The position numbers were made by a program, and so were the translations under genes. Below, one piece after another: positions 14,639 to 23,365 of a stretch of DNA of 64,000 nt. Origin of the DNA: Vibrio algivorus (GTDB lineage Bacteria > Pseudomonadota > Gammaproteobacteria > Enterobacterales > Vibrionaceae); NCBI RefSeq assembly GCF_002218005.2, contig NZ_AP018679.1, positions 496,001-560,000 of the forward strand, written 5' to 3'. Below the pieces are notes generated by a model that was given only the letters and a program-made list of their open reading frames with translations, was not told the origin of the DNA and ran no database searches. Every line of letters begins with the position of its first letter. Position 1 is the stretch's first letter.

Positions 14639-16264
14639 ATGAAAAAGTCATCCTCTTTGGGTAATCTATCACTATTTAACATAACGATACTACTCGCAGC
14701 TTTTTTTGCTTTAGTTATAAATATGCCTGTTTATTTTAAAGTATATAAAATTATGCTTGAAGAAGGGTATGTTAATTGGTTTTTTTTGGTTTCTATCCCA
14801 TTTTTTTTATTTTCATGCCTAACTATTATATTCAATGTTTTTACGTTTCCTTATGTGATAAAGGTTGTATTTGTTCCTGTTGTATTGATATCCAGTATCG
14901 TTAGTTACTCTAGCTTTACTTATGGTGTTTTTTTTGATGTTGATATGATAAGAAACATATTTCAAACAGATAAAAGTGAAGCTTTTTCTTATTTTAACTG
15001 GCCATTTTTCATTTGGTTCATATCTTTCGGTATCATCCCTTCATTAATTCTTTTATTCGTAAACATAAAAAAAGAGCGTTCATTGTGGTTTGTTATATTA
15101 GATAAGATAAAATTACTTGTTTTTTCCATTGTGGTTATTTTCTTTGTCGCAATCTTCTTTTATAAAGATTATGTGTCAATTGGAAGAAATAACAGTTACT
15201 TAAAAAGAATGATCATTCCAAATGAATTTATTTATAGTACGTATAAATATATTAAACATGAATACTTTTCTTATCCTATTGTGTATAGAGAGATTGGTTT
15301 AGATGCAAAAGTAACCAATAATAATTTATATCATAAACCTAAACTATTAATCATGGTTGTTGGGGAAACCGCGCGAGCACAGAACTATCCAACTAACGGA
15401 TATAGTCGTAATACGACGCCATACACAGAAAAAAAATCAGTCTATTCATTTAAAAATGTTAGTTCATGTGGAACGGCAACCGCTATATCAGTACCTTGTA
15501 TGTTTTCAGCATTAAATCGTAATAACTATGATCATGATATTGCGAATAATCAAGATAATGTGCTTGATATTTTAAATAGAGTTGGCATTGACGTATTGTG
15601 GAAGGACAACGACGGTGGTGATAAAGATGTGGCTAAAAATATAAATAAAGTCATGATTTCAAGAGATTCAGATAATGATTTGTGTGATGGTTCAACTTGC
15701 TTTGATGAAATTTTAATAAAAGACCTCAAGAAAGATATAAAACAAAAAGATCAAGTTATTATTTTACATATTATTGGGAGTCATGGACCAACTTATTTTA
15801 AGCGTTACCCTAAAATGGAGCGTGAGTTTTCACCAGTTTGCAATAGAAGTGATATTGAAAATTGTAGTAAACAACAAATTATTAATACTTACGATAATAC
15901 AATTATGTACACTGACCTGTTTTTATCAAAAATAATAGATATTTTATCTGATGAAAAAGACCATGATACGGCACTTTTTTATATTTCTGATCACGGTGAA
16001 TCATTAGGCGAAAATGGTATTTACTTGCATGGAATGCCATACGCGATCGCACCTGAATATCAAAAAACAGTTCCTATGATGTTATGGATGTCTTCTTCTT
16101 TTAAACAGGGGATGTCATTGAATGAAAATTGCATGAAGAAACTTCAAAAAAGAAATGACTTATCTCAAGACTATGTATTTCATTCATTGCTTGGTGCTAT
16201 GAATGTGAAAACAGAAGTATATAAAGAATCGTTAGATTTATTTTATCAGTGTAAAAAACAATAA
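14639..16264 (+). CDS. eptA: Lipid A phosphoethanolamine transferase (EptA-type)
   Basis: This inner-membrane enzyme moves phosphoethanolamine from phosphatidylethanolamine to lipid A on the periplasmic face, reducing binding of polymyxins and host peptides. The 541-residue protein has five membrane segments within about 1-170 and then a sulfatase-fold catalytic domain. Metal and nucleophile motifs are intact: GETARAQNYP, SCGTATAISVPCMFS (threonine nucleophile), HIIGSHGPTYFKRYP and SDHGESLGENGIYLHG. I choose ATG 14639, since the upstream GTG 14609 adds nothing family-like. Codon use is strikingly AT-rich (AAA, ATA, TTT runs), unlike the flanking genes. It lies immediately after a two-component system. 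Confidence 0.88.
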   Translation: MKKSSSLGNLSLFNITILLAAFFALVINMPVYFKVYKIMLEEGYVNWFFLVSIPFFLFSCLTIIFNVFTFPYVIKVVFVPVVLISSIVSYSSFTYGVFFDVDMIRNIFQTDKSEAFSYFNWPFFIWFISFGIIPSLILLFVNIKKERSLWFVILDKIKLLVFSIVVIFFVAIFFYKDYVSIGRNNSYLKRMIIPNEFIYSTYKYIKHEYFSYPIVYREIGLDAKVTNNNLYHKPKLLIMVVGETARAQNYPTNGYSRNTTPYTEKKSVYSFKNVSSCGTATAISVPCMFSALNRNNYDHDIANNQDNVLDILNRVGIDVLWKDNDGGDKDVAKNINKVMISRDSDNDLCDGSTCFDEILIKDLKKDIKQKDQVIILHIIGSHGPTYFKRYPKMEREFSPVCNRSDIENCSKQQIINTYDNTIMYTDLFLSKIIDILSDEKDHDTALFYISDHGESLGENGIYLHGMPYAIAPEYQKTVPMMLWMSSSFKQGMSLNENCMKKLQKRNDLSQDYVFHSLLGAMNVKTEVYKESLDLFYQCKKQ

Positions 16265-16299
16265 GAGTAAGGTTTATTAACTTCTCAAAGACATAACTA

Positions 16300-16335
16300 G
16301 CCGGTTACTTAATAAAAAACTAACCGGTTATTTTG
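16300..16335 (+). terminator. Terminator after eptA
   Basis: CCGGTTA (16301-16307) pairs with TAACCGG (16321-16327), followed by TTATTTTG. It is a modest stem placed 37 bp after the eptA stop. Confidence 0.5.
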
Positions 16336-16336
16336 T

Positions 16337-16376
16337 ACAAAAAACCTTGCCCCGAATCTCTTCAGGGCAAGGTTTA
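16337..16376 (-). terminator. Terminator after dbpA
   Basis: Read on the minus strand, ACCTTGCCC pairs with GGGCAAGGT across a 12-base loop and is followed by TTTTTTG. This is a strong intrinsic terminator 29 bp beyond the dbpA stop. Confidence 0.8.
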
Positions 16377-16404
16377 TCATTTTAAATCTAGTTGCTGCTA
16401 ACGT

Positions 16405-17820
16405 CTAGATAATACGAGCACGGAAAGTTTTTCCTTTCATTTTTCCGTTTGAAATCTTCTTCAGTGCTTGTTTGGCAATGCCTTTTTCAACTGCTACATA
16501 AGCACGCATGTCGAATAAGTGGATCTTACCAACACGTTTGCCGTCTACGCCATTATCACCGCCAGTTAAAGCACCTAGAATGTCTCCAGCACGGACTTTT
16601 TGTTTTTTGCCACCATCAATTTGTATGGTCGCCATTTTTGATTCAAATGGAGTGTCAGTTAACACGCTGTCTGAAGGTAATGTCGATGGTAAAATTTCAA
16701 TGTCCATGTACTCATCAATTTGAGCAACTTTAAACATTTCTTTTTCAGCAAATAGGCTAAACGCCATACCTTTACTGCCAGCACGGCCCGTACGACCAAT
16801 ACGATGTACGTGAACTTCTGCATCACGTGCTAGTTGGAAGTTGATGACTGCGTCTAGGTTTTCAACATCTAGACCACGTGCAGCCACATCGGTTGCAACT
16901 AGGATAGACGCACTCTTGTTAGCAAAACGTAGTAGGGCTTGGTCGCGGTCGCGTTGCTCTAAATCACCGTGTAGGGCGATCACATCAAAGCCTTTGTAAT
17001 GCAGTTCATCTGCTACTTCTTGAGTTTCACGCTTGGTATTACAGAAGATCACAGATGATTCTGGTTTGTGTTGTAGTAGTAGTATCTGAGTTGCTTTTAA
17101 ACGGTCTTCAAATGAATTAGTTTTATAAAAGAATTGAGAAATGCTTGAGTTAGTGTGCTGGCTTTCTACCTTCACAAGCTCAGGGCTGCGCATGATGCGG
17201 TTCGCAATTTTTTTAATTTCTGGTGGGAAAGTGGCACTAAATAGTAAAGTCTGACGTTGGGTTGGTGCTTGTTCAATGATGGCATCTAATGCATCTTGAA
17301 AGCCCATGTCTAGCATTCGGTCAGCTTCATCAAGCACTAGGGTATTTAGTTCTGATAAATCAATACGGCCTTTATCTAGGTGATCAAGAATACGACCCGG
17401 TGTACCCACTAAAATGTGTGCGCCATGTTCTAGTGAACCAATTTGCGGGCCAAATGGCATGCCGCCACAAAGCGTTAATACTTTGATGTTGTGAATGCTA
17501 CGCGCCAGTTTGCGGATTTCTTTAGCGACTTGGTCTGCTAATTCACGGGTAGGGCAAAGTACTAAAGATTGCACACGAAAACGCTTTACGTTCAAATTGG
17601 CTAATAAGCCTAAGCCAAATGCGGCGGTTTTGCCTGAGCCGGTTTTACCTTGGCCAATCACATCTTTGCCAGCAATCATTAAGGGTAGGCTATCGGCTTG
17701 AATCGGCGTCATAGATTCATAACCCAAAGAGGTTAAGTTTTCGATTAGTGCAGGATCTAATGCAAGGCTAGAAAAAGCAGTATTTGAAGGTGCTTTGTTT
17801 GTAGGAGAATCTGTGGTCAA
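16405..17820 (-). CDS. dbpA: DEAD-box RNA helicase DbpA
   Basis: This ATP-dependent RNA helicase of large ribosomal subunit assembly is targeted to hairpin 92 of 23S rRNA. The 471-residue protein shows the Q motif (MTPIQADSLP), Walker A GQGKTGSGKT, DEAD in VLDEADRMLD, SAT in LLFSATFPP, and HRIGRTGRAG. The C-terminal 75 residues (from about 395, KMATIQIDGGKKQKVRAGD) form the DbpA-type RNA-binding domain with the GKIHLFDMRAYVAVE pattern. That tail is what separates DbpA from other DEAD proteins such as RhlE or SrmB. Confidence 0.92.
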   Translation of the reverse strand: MTTDSPTNKAPSNTAFSSLALDPALIENLTSLGYESMTPIQADSLPLMIAGKDVIGQGKTGSGKTAAFGLGLLANLNVKRFRVQSLVLCPTRELADQVAKEIRKLARSIHNIKVLTLCGGMPFGPQIGSLEHGAHILVGTPGRILDHLDKGRIDLSELNTLVLDEADRMLDMGFQDALDAIIEQAPTQRQTLLFSATFPPEIKKIANRIMRSPELVKVESQHTNSSISQFFYKTNSFEDRLKATQILLLQHKPESSVIFCNTKRETQEVADELHYKGFDVIALHGDLEQRDRDQALLRFANKSASILVATDVAARGLDVENLDAVINFQLARDAEVHVHRIGRTGRAGSKGMAFSLFAEKEMFKVAQIDEYMDIEILPSTLPSDSVLTDTPFESKMATIQIDGGKKQKVRAGDILGALTGGDNGVDGKRVGKIHLFDMRAYVAVEKGIAKQALKKISNGKMKGKTFRARII

Positions 17821-17936
17821 AATGGTTTCCTTAAAGGAAGAGCAAGCACATCATCGGCTTACTCTATAAATTTGTTTACCCGGTATATGAAGCCATGGTC
17901 GTTGAAGAGACGGCCCCAGTTTTCGAGGGATAGGGT

Positions 17937-18164
17937 TTAACTGTTATAAATTTTGTCGAAGTTGGCGGCGTTCCATCCTGCCATCATACGGTCGCCGATC
18001 TTCAAAACAGGTACGCCACGTGCGCCCATCGCTTCAAGCTCTTTGCGTCCGCGTTGCATCTTGGCATTACACAAACGGTACTTAATGCCTTTTGAATCTA
18101 AATACATTTTAGCGGCTTTACAGTGTGGGCATTTGTCAGCCACATATAAGACTACTCGTTTCAT
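17937..18164 (-). CDS. Glutaredoxin-like thiol-disulfide protein
   Basis: This 75-residue, single-domain glutaredoxin/NrdH-like fold has the redox motif CPHC at residues 13-16 and the cis-proline in GVPVLKIGD near 52. The size is at the small end of the family. It probably reduces disulfides or glutathione mixed disulfides in the cytoplasm. Partners are unknown. It is transcribed on the same strand as dbpA, 116 bp away, and as the DUF1415 gene 65 bp upstream. Confidence 0.8.
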   Translation of the reverse strand: MKRVVLYVADKCPHCKAAKMYLDSKGIKYRLCNAKMQRGRKELEAMGARGVPVLKIGDRMMAGWNAANFDKIYNS

Positions 18165-18229
18165 AGTGATTATCTTTTTATACTTTTATTAAATTTGTGT
18201 CGTTATCAGCTCAAATATAGCTGGGAAGG

Positions 18230-18808
18230 CTACTTGGCTTTAAAAAGGTAAGGGAAAAGCTGTTGCCTTTCTTCTTCCGTTAAGCCTTCTACCCGAGCGA
18301 TATTGGTATCTGGAATCATTTCTGGGTTTGGATAATGTTTTACCGCTTTTTCCATGCTTTCTTCACGAATAAGATGAAGCACTGGATAGGGCGCTCGGTT
18401 AGTTAAGTTTTCAGCATCATCAGGGTCAGCACCCGCGAAACAATAATCTGGGTGGAAGGTTGCCACCTGGAATGTGCCTTCCCATTGTTCTTGTTTAATC
18501 AGTGCGTCAATCCAATCTAAGAAGAAATTATAGTCGTCAAAATCTTGTAGCATGTGAGGAATGACAACTAATGTGGTTTCTAGCTCGGAAACTGGCGTAT
18601 TAACGAGCGTGGTGAATTCTTGGAAAACATCTTCTAATAATGCTTCTTCAACTTCAGCTTTCGAAACCATGATCTTAATTTGCTTATTACGTTGCGGCTT
18701 GGCTGCGAAAGGGCATAAGTTCAAACCGATCACGACATCAAGTAACCACTGTTCCACTTGTGATTCTATTTCTTGATAGCTAGGAAGAGACGAAGAGGGG
18801 GCTGACAT
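18230..18808 (-). CDS. DUF1415 family protein
   Basis: This 192-residue protein belongs to the uncharacterised DUF1415 family, recognisable from WLLDVVIGLNLCPFA near residue 20 and FLDWIDALIKQEQWEGTFQVATFHPDY near 100. There are no membrane segments and the function is unknown. The open frame extends upstream to 18982, but that stretch is encoded by the dispersed repeat at 18898 and is not family-like. ATG 18808 (MSAPSSSLPS) or possibly ATG 18862 is the real start. Neither has a strong ribosome site. Confidence 0.8.
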   Translation of the reverse strand: MSAPSSSLPSYQEIESQVEQWLLDVVIGLNLCPFAAKPQRNKQIKIMVSKAEVEEALLEDVFQEFTTLVNTPVSELETTLVVIPHMLQDFDDYNFFLDWIDALIKQEQWEGTFQVATFHPDYCFAGADPDDAENLTNRAPYPVLHLIREESMEKAVKHYPNPEMIPDTNIARVEGLTEEERQQLFPYLFKAK

Positions 18809-18897
18809 TGGAATTTTCACACTGTTATTGATAAGAGATGCGTTGACGGCGGATTCTAACATATAACTGTCTCGCAAATTGGATCTTTTTAAAGGTA

Positions 18898-19181
18898 TAT
18901 ACCCAAGTGACTTCAAGACGCAGAATTCAGAGCTATCATCCAAATCTTTAAACAAGAAAGATTTGTGCAGGAATGTAATCACCTTTCAAATGAATCTGAC
19001 GCAGTCTTTCTCTTATCAAAAAGAAGGGAATTGGATGAAGCTCCCGAAGGGCAAGTTAAAACAAGCTTTATGTGGCGTTAAATTAAATAGAAATAGAGTA
19101 ACTATGATCATATTCAATTTGCCTTGCCTAAAACTTGTTTTAATCTTGCTGAAACTCGCATATTGAAGTTACTTGGGTATA
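18898..19181. repeat. Full-length (284 bp) copy of the TATACCCAAGT repeat
   Basis: The element starts TATACCCAAGTGACTTCAAG and ends with the inverted form TTGAAGTTACTTGGGTATA. The interior is shared with 22073-22356, in the opposite orientation, including GAATTCAGAGCTATCATCCA, CTCCCGAAGGGCAAGTT and ACTATGATCATATTCAATTT. It sits between the DUF1415 start and the DUF2058 gene. An open frame across it is a by-product. It has the form of a MITE or long palindromic intergenic element. Confidence 0.8.
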
Positions 19182-19215
19182 ATCACCGCAAAGATTACGT
19201 CGTAAAGAGAGCATC

Positions 19216-19737
19216 ATGGCAAAACTGACACTACAAGAGCAAATGCTTAAAGCAGGCTTGGTGAGTAATAAAAAATTAGAGAAAGCGAAGAAATCATCGA
19301 AAAAATCTCGCGTTCAAGCTCGTGAAGCTAGAGAAGCGGTTGAAGCGAATAAAAAAGCGCAACTTGAGCGTGACAAAGCGTTAAATGCTGAGCAGAAAAA
19401 ACAGCAATTAACCAAAGAATTGAAAGCGCAAGTGAAGCAATTGATTGAAATGAACCGTATTGAAATTGCAGACGGTGATATCGGGTATAACTTTACTGAT
19501 GGTTCATTAGTGAAAAAGCTTTATGTCGATAAGCCAACGCAAGATCAATTAACCAAAGGTCGTTTAGCGATTGCTCGTTACCTAGAGGGTTATGCGATTA
19601 TTCCGGCAAGTGTGGCAGACAAAATCTTCCAACGTGATGAAGAAAGCATTGTATTGAATAATGTCCTGACTCAAGAAGAGCAAGATGAAGATGATCCGTA
19701 CGCAGATTTCGTGGTTCCTGATGATTTGATGTGGTAA
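19216..19737 (+). CDS. yaiL: DUF2058 (YaiL-type) protein
   Basis: This 173-residue soluble protein of the DUF2058 family is recognisable from the start MAKLTLQEQMLKAGLV. A strongly basic, lysine-rich helical region follows (residues 17-70), and then a conserved globular half with YNFTDGSLVKKLYVD near 95. The basic N-terminus suggests nucleic-acid or polynucleotide association, as proposed for the family. Its precise role is unknown. AAAGAGAG at 19203-19210 is the ribosome site. It ends in a good terminator. Confidence 0.85.
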   Translation: MAKLTLQEQMLKAGLVSNKKLEKAKKSSKKSRVQAREAREAVEANKKAQLERDKALNAEQKKQQLTKELKAQVKQLIEMNRIEIADGDIGYNFTDGSLVKKLYVDKPTQDQLTKGRLAIARYLEGYAIIPASVADKIFQRDEESIVLNNVLTQEEQDEDDPYADFVVPDDLMW

Positions 19738-19771
19738 CCCACTTTTCAAATCTAACAAAATGATTAAATTG

Positions 19772-19822
19772 AAGGCAGATGAGGCAGAGCTTGTAATAGC
19801 GCTGTTTCACCTGCCTTTTTAA
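19772..19822. terminator. Bidirectional terminator between the DUF2058 and TetR genes
   Basis: AAGGCAG...GGCAGAGC pairs with GCTGTTTC...CTGCCTT and is followed by TTTTTAATT on the plus strand. The left side has weaker AATTT on the minus strand. It lies between the two convergent genes and overlaps the last codon of the TetR gene. Confidence 0.7.
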
Positions 19823-20397
19823 TTGTGTTTTAGAATGCTGATCAGCATGTTTGTTGCATTATCTAATCGGTTATATTGCTTAGCTTTTCCTAAGACTCGC
19901 ATACCTTGTATTTGAGTGAGGATTAAATCTGTCAGACTAGATATTTCTACACCTTCACTCAATTGTCCTTGCGCTTTGGCATGATTCAAACAGTTAGTCA
20001 CCCCATCACTTAAATAAGCAAATAAGCATTTTCCTGTTATTTGAACATCTTGATCTCGGTTAGCGTGCTCAAGTAGGGCATTTTGAATGAAGCAGCCGAA
20101 TTTTTGGCTTTTTTGAAGATTAGAAAAATTAAGCAAAAAATCCGTTAACGTTTCCAAGTTTGCGTTGGGGGCAAAAAGCGGTTTAGCAGCAGGCTTTGAT
20201 ATGTTTTCAAGGTAATAGTTGAGAGCATTGATATATAAAGCATGCTTATCACCAAAAGTATTATAAAGACTAAAACGATTGATGGCTAAGTGTTCAACAA
20301 GATCCGATATAGAGGTATTAGCGTAACCTTGCTGCCAAAACAGCTGCATTGCCTCTACTAATTTCTCATCTTTATTAAAATTACTTCTTCTTGCCAC
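19819..20397 (-). CDS. TetR-family transcriptional repressor
   Basis: The 192-residue protein has an N-terminal helix-turn-helix (about 10-50: EAMQLFWQQGYANTSISDLV, FSLYNTFGDKHALY) of the TetR/AcrR type and a C-terminal ligand domain resembling the TetR_C of NemR-like regulators. It is divergent from a glutathione S-transferase gene, with a clear palindrome between them, so it probably represses that gene and itself. The inducer may be an electrophile, by analogy with NemR, though I see only one cysteine region (FGCF, ITGKCLF). Confidence 0.85.
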   Translation of the reverse strand: MARRSNFNKDEKLVEAMQLFWQQGYANTSISDLVEHLAINRFSLYNTFGDKHALYINALNYYLENISKPAAKPLFAPNANLETLTDFLLNFSNLQKSQKFGCFIQNALLEHANRDQDVQITGKCLFAYLSDGVTNCLNHAKAQGQLSEGVEISSLTDLILTQIQGMRVLGKAKQYNRLDNATNMLISILKHN

Positions 20398-20504
20398 GAA
20401 GCGACTCGCCTATTTATTGCCTAAGATGGTTACGAATGTAGCAAGAATTTAATCGAGGTTAAAGAAGTTGTTGACTGATCGTTTAGTTATTCGCTAAATT
20501 ATAA

Positions 20505-20520
20505 CTAAACGAACGTTTAG
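20505..20520. promoter_or_regulatory. TetR-type operator
   Basis: CTAAACGAACGTTTAG is a perfect 16-base palindrome with 7-base arms around AA, 14 bases before the GST start. A further half-site, CGTTTAG, lies at 20480-20486. Position and symmetry fit binding by the divergent TetR protein. Confidence 0.65.
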
Positions 20521-20534
20521 AAAAGGAAGACACA

Positions 20535-21146
20535 ATGAAAATATATGAATTTGCTGCGAACCCAAGCTCACGCCGTGTTGGGATTTTTTTGAAGGAACTA
20601 GGAGTAGAAGTTGACCGTGTTCAGCTTAATGTTCGTGAAGGGGAAAACTTAACATCGGAATACTTGGAAAAAAGTGTTAACGGCAAAGTGCCAATGTTAG
20701 AGCTTGATGATGGTACTTGTATTAGTGAAACCATCGCGATCTGTCGCTTTTTTGCGGAACACCAAAATGATACATCACTATTTGGAACGACTCCGGCTGA
20801 AAAGGGTTTAGTAGAAATGTGGCAGCGTATTGTAGAACTTGATGGCCTGCATATGGGTTTTCAAGCCTTCCGTAATTTATCTGGTGTTTATGCTGACCGA
20901 GAACGTTGCGTCGAAGCATGGGGCAACGAAGCGAAGTTACGTGTAGAAGAGTTTCTACCGAAATTAGATAAGCAATTAGCTAAGAATCAATATATTGCTG
21001 GTGAGCGTTTTAGCATTGTAGATATTACAGGGTTTCTTTTTGTCGGTTTTGTGTGTGAGAAAGCGTTGGAGATCAAAGCGCTAGATATCTATCCAAATAT
21101 TCAAACTTGGTATAACAAGGTATCGGAGCGTCCTGCGTTTCAATAA
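20535..21146 (+). CDS. Glutathione S-transferase family protein
   Basis: The 203-residue cytosolic GST has a thioredoxin-like N-terminal domain (MKIYEFAANPSSRRVGIFLKE, VPMLELDDGTCISETIAIC, with the conserved cis-proline and ES-type glutathione contact). It also has an all-helical C-terminal domain with FSIVDITGFLFVGF near 165. The serine pair at 11-12 takes the catalytic position. It probably conjugates or detoxifies electrophiles and is induced through the adjacent TetR repressor. A ribosome site AAAAGGAAG (20521-20529) lies just after the operator. Confidence 0.85.
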   Translation: MKIYEFAANPSSRRVGIFLKELGVEVDRVQLNVREGENLTSEYLEKSVNGKVPMLELDDGTCISETIAICRFFAEHQNDTSLFGTTPAEKGLVEMWQRIVELDGLHMGFQAFRNLSGVYADRERCVEAWGNEAKLRVEEFLPKLDKQLAKNQYIAGERFSIVDITGFLFVGFVCEKALEIKALDIYPNIQTWYNKVSERPAFQ

Positions 21147-21163
21147 GCGGTTTATTGATTAAT

Positions 21164-21205
21164 CAATAGTGCACGACTTAGTTAAAGGTGTGCACTATTG
21201 CTTTT
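21164..21205. terminator. Terminator after the GST gene
   Basis: CAATAGTGCAC (21164-21174) and GTGCACTATTG (21190-21200) are perfect 11-base arms, followed by CTTTTAT. It lies between convergent genes and can serve both. Confidence 0.7.
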
Positions 21206-21209
21206 ATGA

Positions 21210-21956
21210 TTAACTCACTTCAACGGACTCTGAGCTTTGCTTCTCTTTCCATTCTTTTAGTGCTTGTTGCATGTCTTGTTCATTCTTTAGCACTCTACCT
21301 AGGGCATCATCGGGTTTTTTCGGTAAGGTTAAGCCGCATGAAACCAATGTTGCGGTTAATTGTTCAACGGCAAGGTGAGGCACGTAAATTAAATCTTCTT
21401 CTTTTTCAAAGCGAACATAACCATTAGATAAGTTAATGGCTTGGGGAACGAAAACTACACGATAGCCTTCTTCTGGTACTGGATAGAATTCGCCATCTGG
21501 GCCTAAAAACTTTTCACCACTTTGATTTGGAATCATCCAAGTTGGACCGAGATCAAATACGATTTCTTTCGAATTGGGACCAGACCAAGAGCGGCTAAAT
21601 GCAGGTTTTTTGAAAGGTGATTCCTCTGACGTTAATGCTTCCATAATTTGCTTGGTAGAGCTATGAATGATACCGAAGCCGGGGATACGGTTAATGGTTT
21701 TTTCTGATAACCAAGTGTAGAAACGCTGCTGTAAATTGCCATCAAAAATAATTCCAACGATGAGCATTAAAACGATGGCTGCTATTAACCCAAAACCCCA
21801 TATATCGCTTAGAGTTTGGTGTAGGCTTTCAGGTAAAAAGTAGCTTGCCGTTTTATCCATAAACCGAACAACAGCGTTAACCACCCAGCTCGCGATCACC
21901 AAAGGGATGACAAACAACATGCCTATTTTTATTTTTCGAATAATCAGCTTCTTCAT
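21210..21956 (-). CDS. DUF502 family membrane protein
   Basis: The 248-residue protein has two hydrophobic segments near the N-terminus (about 10-32 and 52-75). A soluble domain follows that contains INRIPGFGIIHSSTKQIMEAL and GFVREKEEDLIYVPH-like sequence, typical of the DUF502 family. ATG 21956 (MKKLIIRKIKIGM) is the family-like start. The frame opens further up at 22028, but that part is poorly coding. The function is unknown. Related proteins occur in many bacteria and plants as membrane-associated factors. Confidence 0.8.
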   Translation of the reverse strand: MKKLIIRKIKIGMLFVIPLVIASWVVNAVVRFMDKTASYFLPESLHQTLSDIWGFGLIAAIVLMLIVGIIFDGNLQQRFYTWLSEKTINRIPGFGIIHSSTKQIMEALTSEESPFKKPAFSRSWSGPNSKEIVFDLGPTWMIPNQSGEKFLGPDGEFYPVPEEGYRVVFVPQAINLSNGYVRFEKEEDLIYVPHLAVEQLTATLVSCGLTLPKKPDDALGRVLKNEQDMQQALKEWKEKQSSESVEVS

Positions 21957-22072
21957 TAATAAATCTCTTACCTGTTTACTTTGTGGATAGTGGTGGTGAT
22001 TAGCGATAATTTTACATCTAACCAGCATTTAGCATATCTAGTTCTTGCAGCCTAATGTAACCTCTGCGTTAA

Positions 22073-22356
22073 TATACCCAAGTAACTTCAAGATGCGAGT
22101 TTCAGCAAGATTAAAACAAGTTTTAGGCAAGGCAAATTGAATATGATCATAGCTATTCTATCTCTATTTAATTTAACGCCGCATAAAGCTTGTTTTAACT
22201 TGCCCTTCGGGAGCTCCATCCAAGCCTCTTCTTTTTTATAATAGAAAGGCTGCGTCATATTCGTTTGAAAGGTGATTACATTCCTGTACGAATCTTTCTT
22301 GTTTAAAGACTTGGATGATAGCTCTGAATTCTGCATCTTGAAGTCACTTGGGTATA
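22073..22356. repeat. Full-length (284 bp) copy of the TATACCCAAGT repeat
   Basis: This copy has the same length as, and inverse orientation to, 18898-19181. It starts TATACCCAAGTAACTTCAAG and ends CTTGAAGTCACTTGGGTATA. It lies between the DUF502 gene and zntB, 35 bp before the zntB start. Confidence 0.8.
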
Positions 22357-22390
22357 ACATGAAATAAATAGAAAAGTGAGAGCAGGCAAT

Positions 22391-23332
22391 ATGTCACATA
22401 GCTTTTTGATTGAACAGTGGGATTTTTCTACCCAACCAGCGCAATTGGTTGAACCTAAAGATCCGTTAGATATGCTACAAGAGAATCATTGGTATCATTG
22501 TCAGCGTGAGGCCGGAGCATTACGTGAATGGTTGCTAGATAATGATTTCGAAAGTGGTGTGGTCGATAGTCTGCTTGCTGATGATACGCGTCCACGTTTT
22601 GAGATCTTTGATGATCAATCATTTTTACTTATTATGCGTGGCGTGAACTTAAATGAAGGTGCAATGCCAGATGATATGTTGAGTGTGCGCATTCTTTGGC
22701 ATAAAGGCACGTTAATCTCAACTCGTAAAATATCGTCTAAAGCCATTACCGGCATTCGCAATGCATTACGTGAACAAAAAGGACCGAAAAATACCGCTCG
22801 TTTATTATTAGCGATTATTGAAGGCTTAAACCAAAACATCGCGGGTTTCTTGAATGAAGTAGAAGAGCAGTTATTTGAAATTGAAGAAGGTGATGGTAAA
22901 AACAGTGATTTACATGTAATTCATAAACGTTTATTAAAACTTCGTCGCTTTATGAAGCCTCAACGCTACGCACACGATGATTTCTTAAATGTTGGTCATC
23001 CAGAAATGGAAGAAGTTGAACTAAAAATGCGTAATGCATTAGATACAGTAATTCGAATTAATGAATCGATTGATTTTTATATTGAGCAGATCCAGTTAAT
23101 TAAAGCGGATATTGAACAAGAACAAGCCGAGAAGATGAACCGTAACACCTACTTGTTTACTGTGATTGCGGCGATATTTCTTCCTGTCAGCTTTTTAACT
23201 GGTTTATTAGGTATAAATGTTGGTGGAATCCCCGGCGTTGATAATCCATTGGCGTTCTTTATCTTTTGTGCAGGGCTTGGTGTGACGTTTGTATTAGAAT
23301 TTATTTTATTGCGATGGCTGAGGTTCTTTTAG
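22391..23332 (+). CDS. zntB: Zinc transporter ZntB (CorA family)
   Basis: This pentameric inner-membrane channel or transporter is of the CorA/MIT superfamily. The 313-residue protein has a large cytoplasmic N-terminal domain, a long helix (about 130-245, rich in EEQLFEIEE and charged heptads), and two C-terminal membrane segments. The signature GIN in LLGINVGGIPG (about residue 277) replaces the GMN of CorA, and together with the GGIPG extension points to ZntB. I use ATG 22391 (MSHSFLIEQWD), not the upstream 22376. Its promoter must lie in or next to the repeat. Confidence 0.85.
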   Translation: MSHSFLIEQWDFSTQPAQLVEPKDPLDMLQENHWYHCQREAGALREWLLDNDFESGVVDSLLADDTRPRFEIFDDQSFLLIMRGVNLNEGAMPDDMLSVRILWHKGTLISTRKISSKAITGIRNALREQKGPKNTARLLLAIIEGLNQNIAGFLNEVEEQLFEIEEGDGKNSDLHVIHKRLLKLRRFMKPQRYAHDDFLNVGHPEMEEVELKMRNALDTVIRINESIDFYIEQIQLIKADIEQEQAEKMNRNTYLFTVIAAIFLPVSFLTGLLGINVGGIPGVDNPLAFFIFCAGLGVTFVLEFILLRWLRFF

Positions 23333-23365
23333 TTTTCGCATATTCAGAGAGTAATGAACATAAGC

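Noticed and set aside
18879..19166. 95-residue open frame across the DUF1415-DUF2058 gap
   Set aside because: It is encoded by the dispersed repeat. A related frame (22088-22360) appears in another copy, so the similarity reflects the repeat and not a protein family.
22088..22360. 90-residue open frame upstream of zntB
   Set aside because: It lies inside the full repeat copy at 22073-22356 and has no ribosome site or family resemblance.
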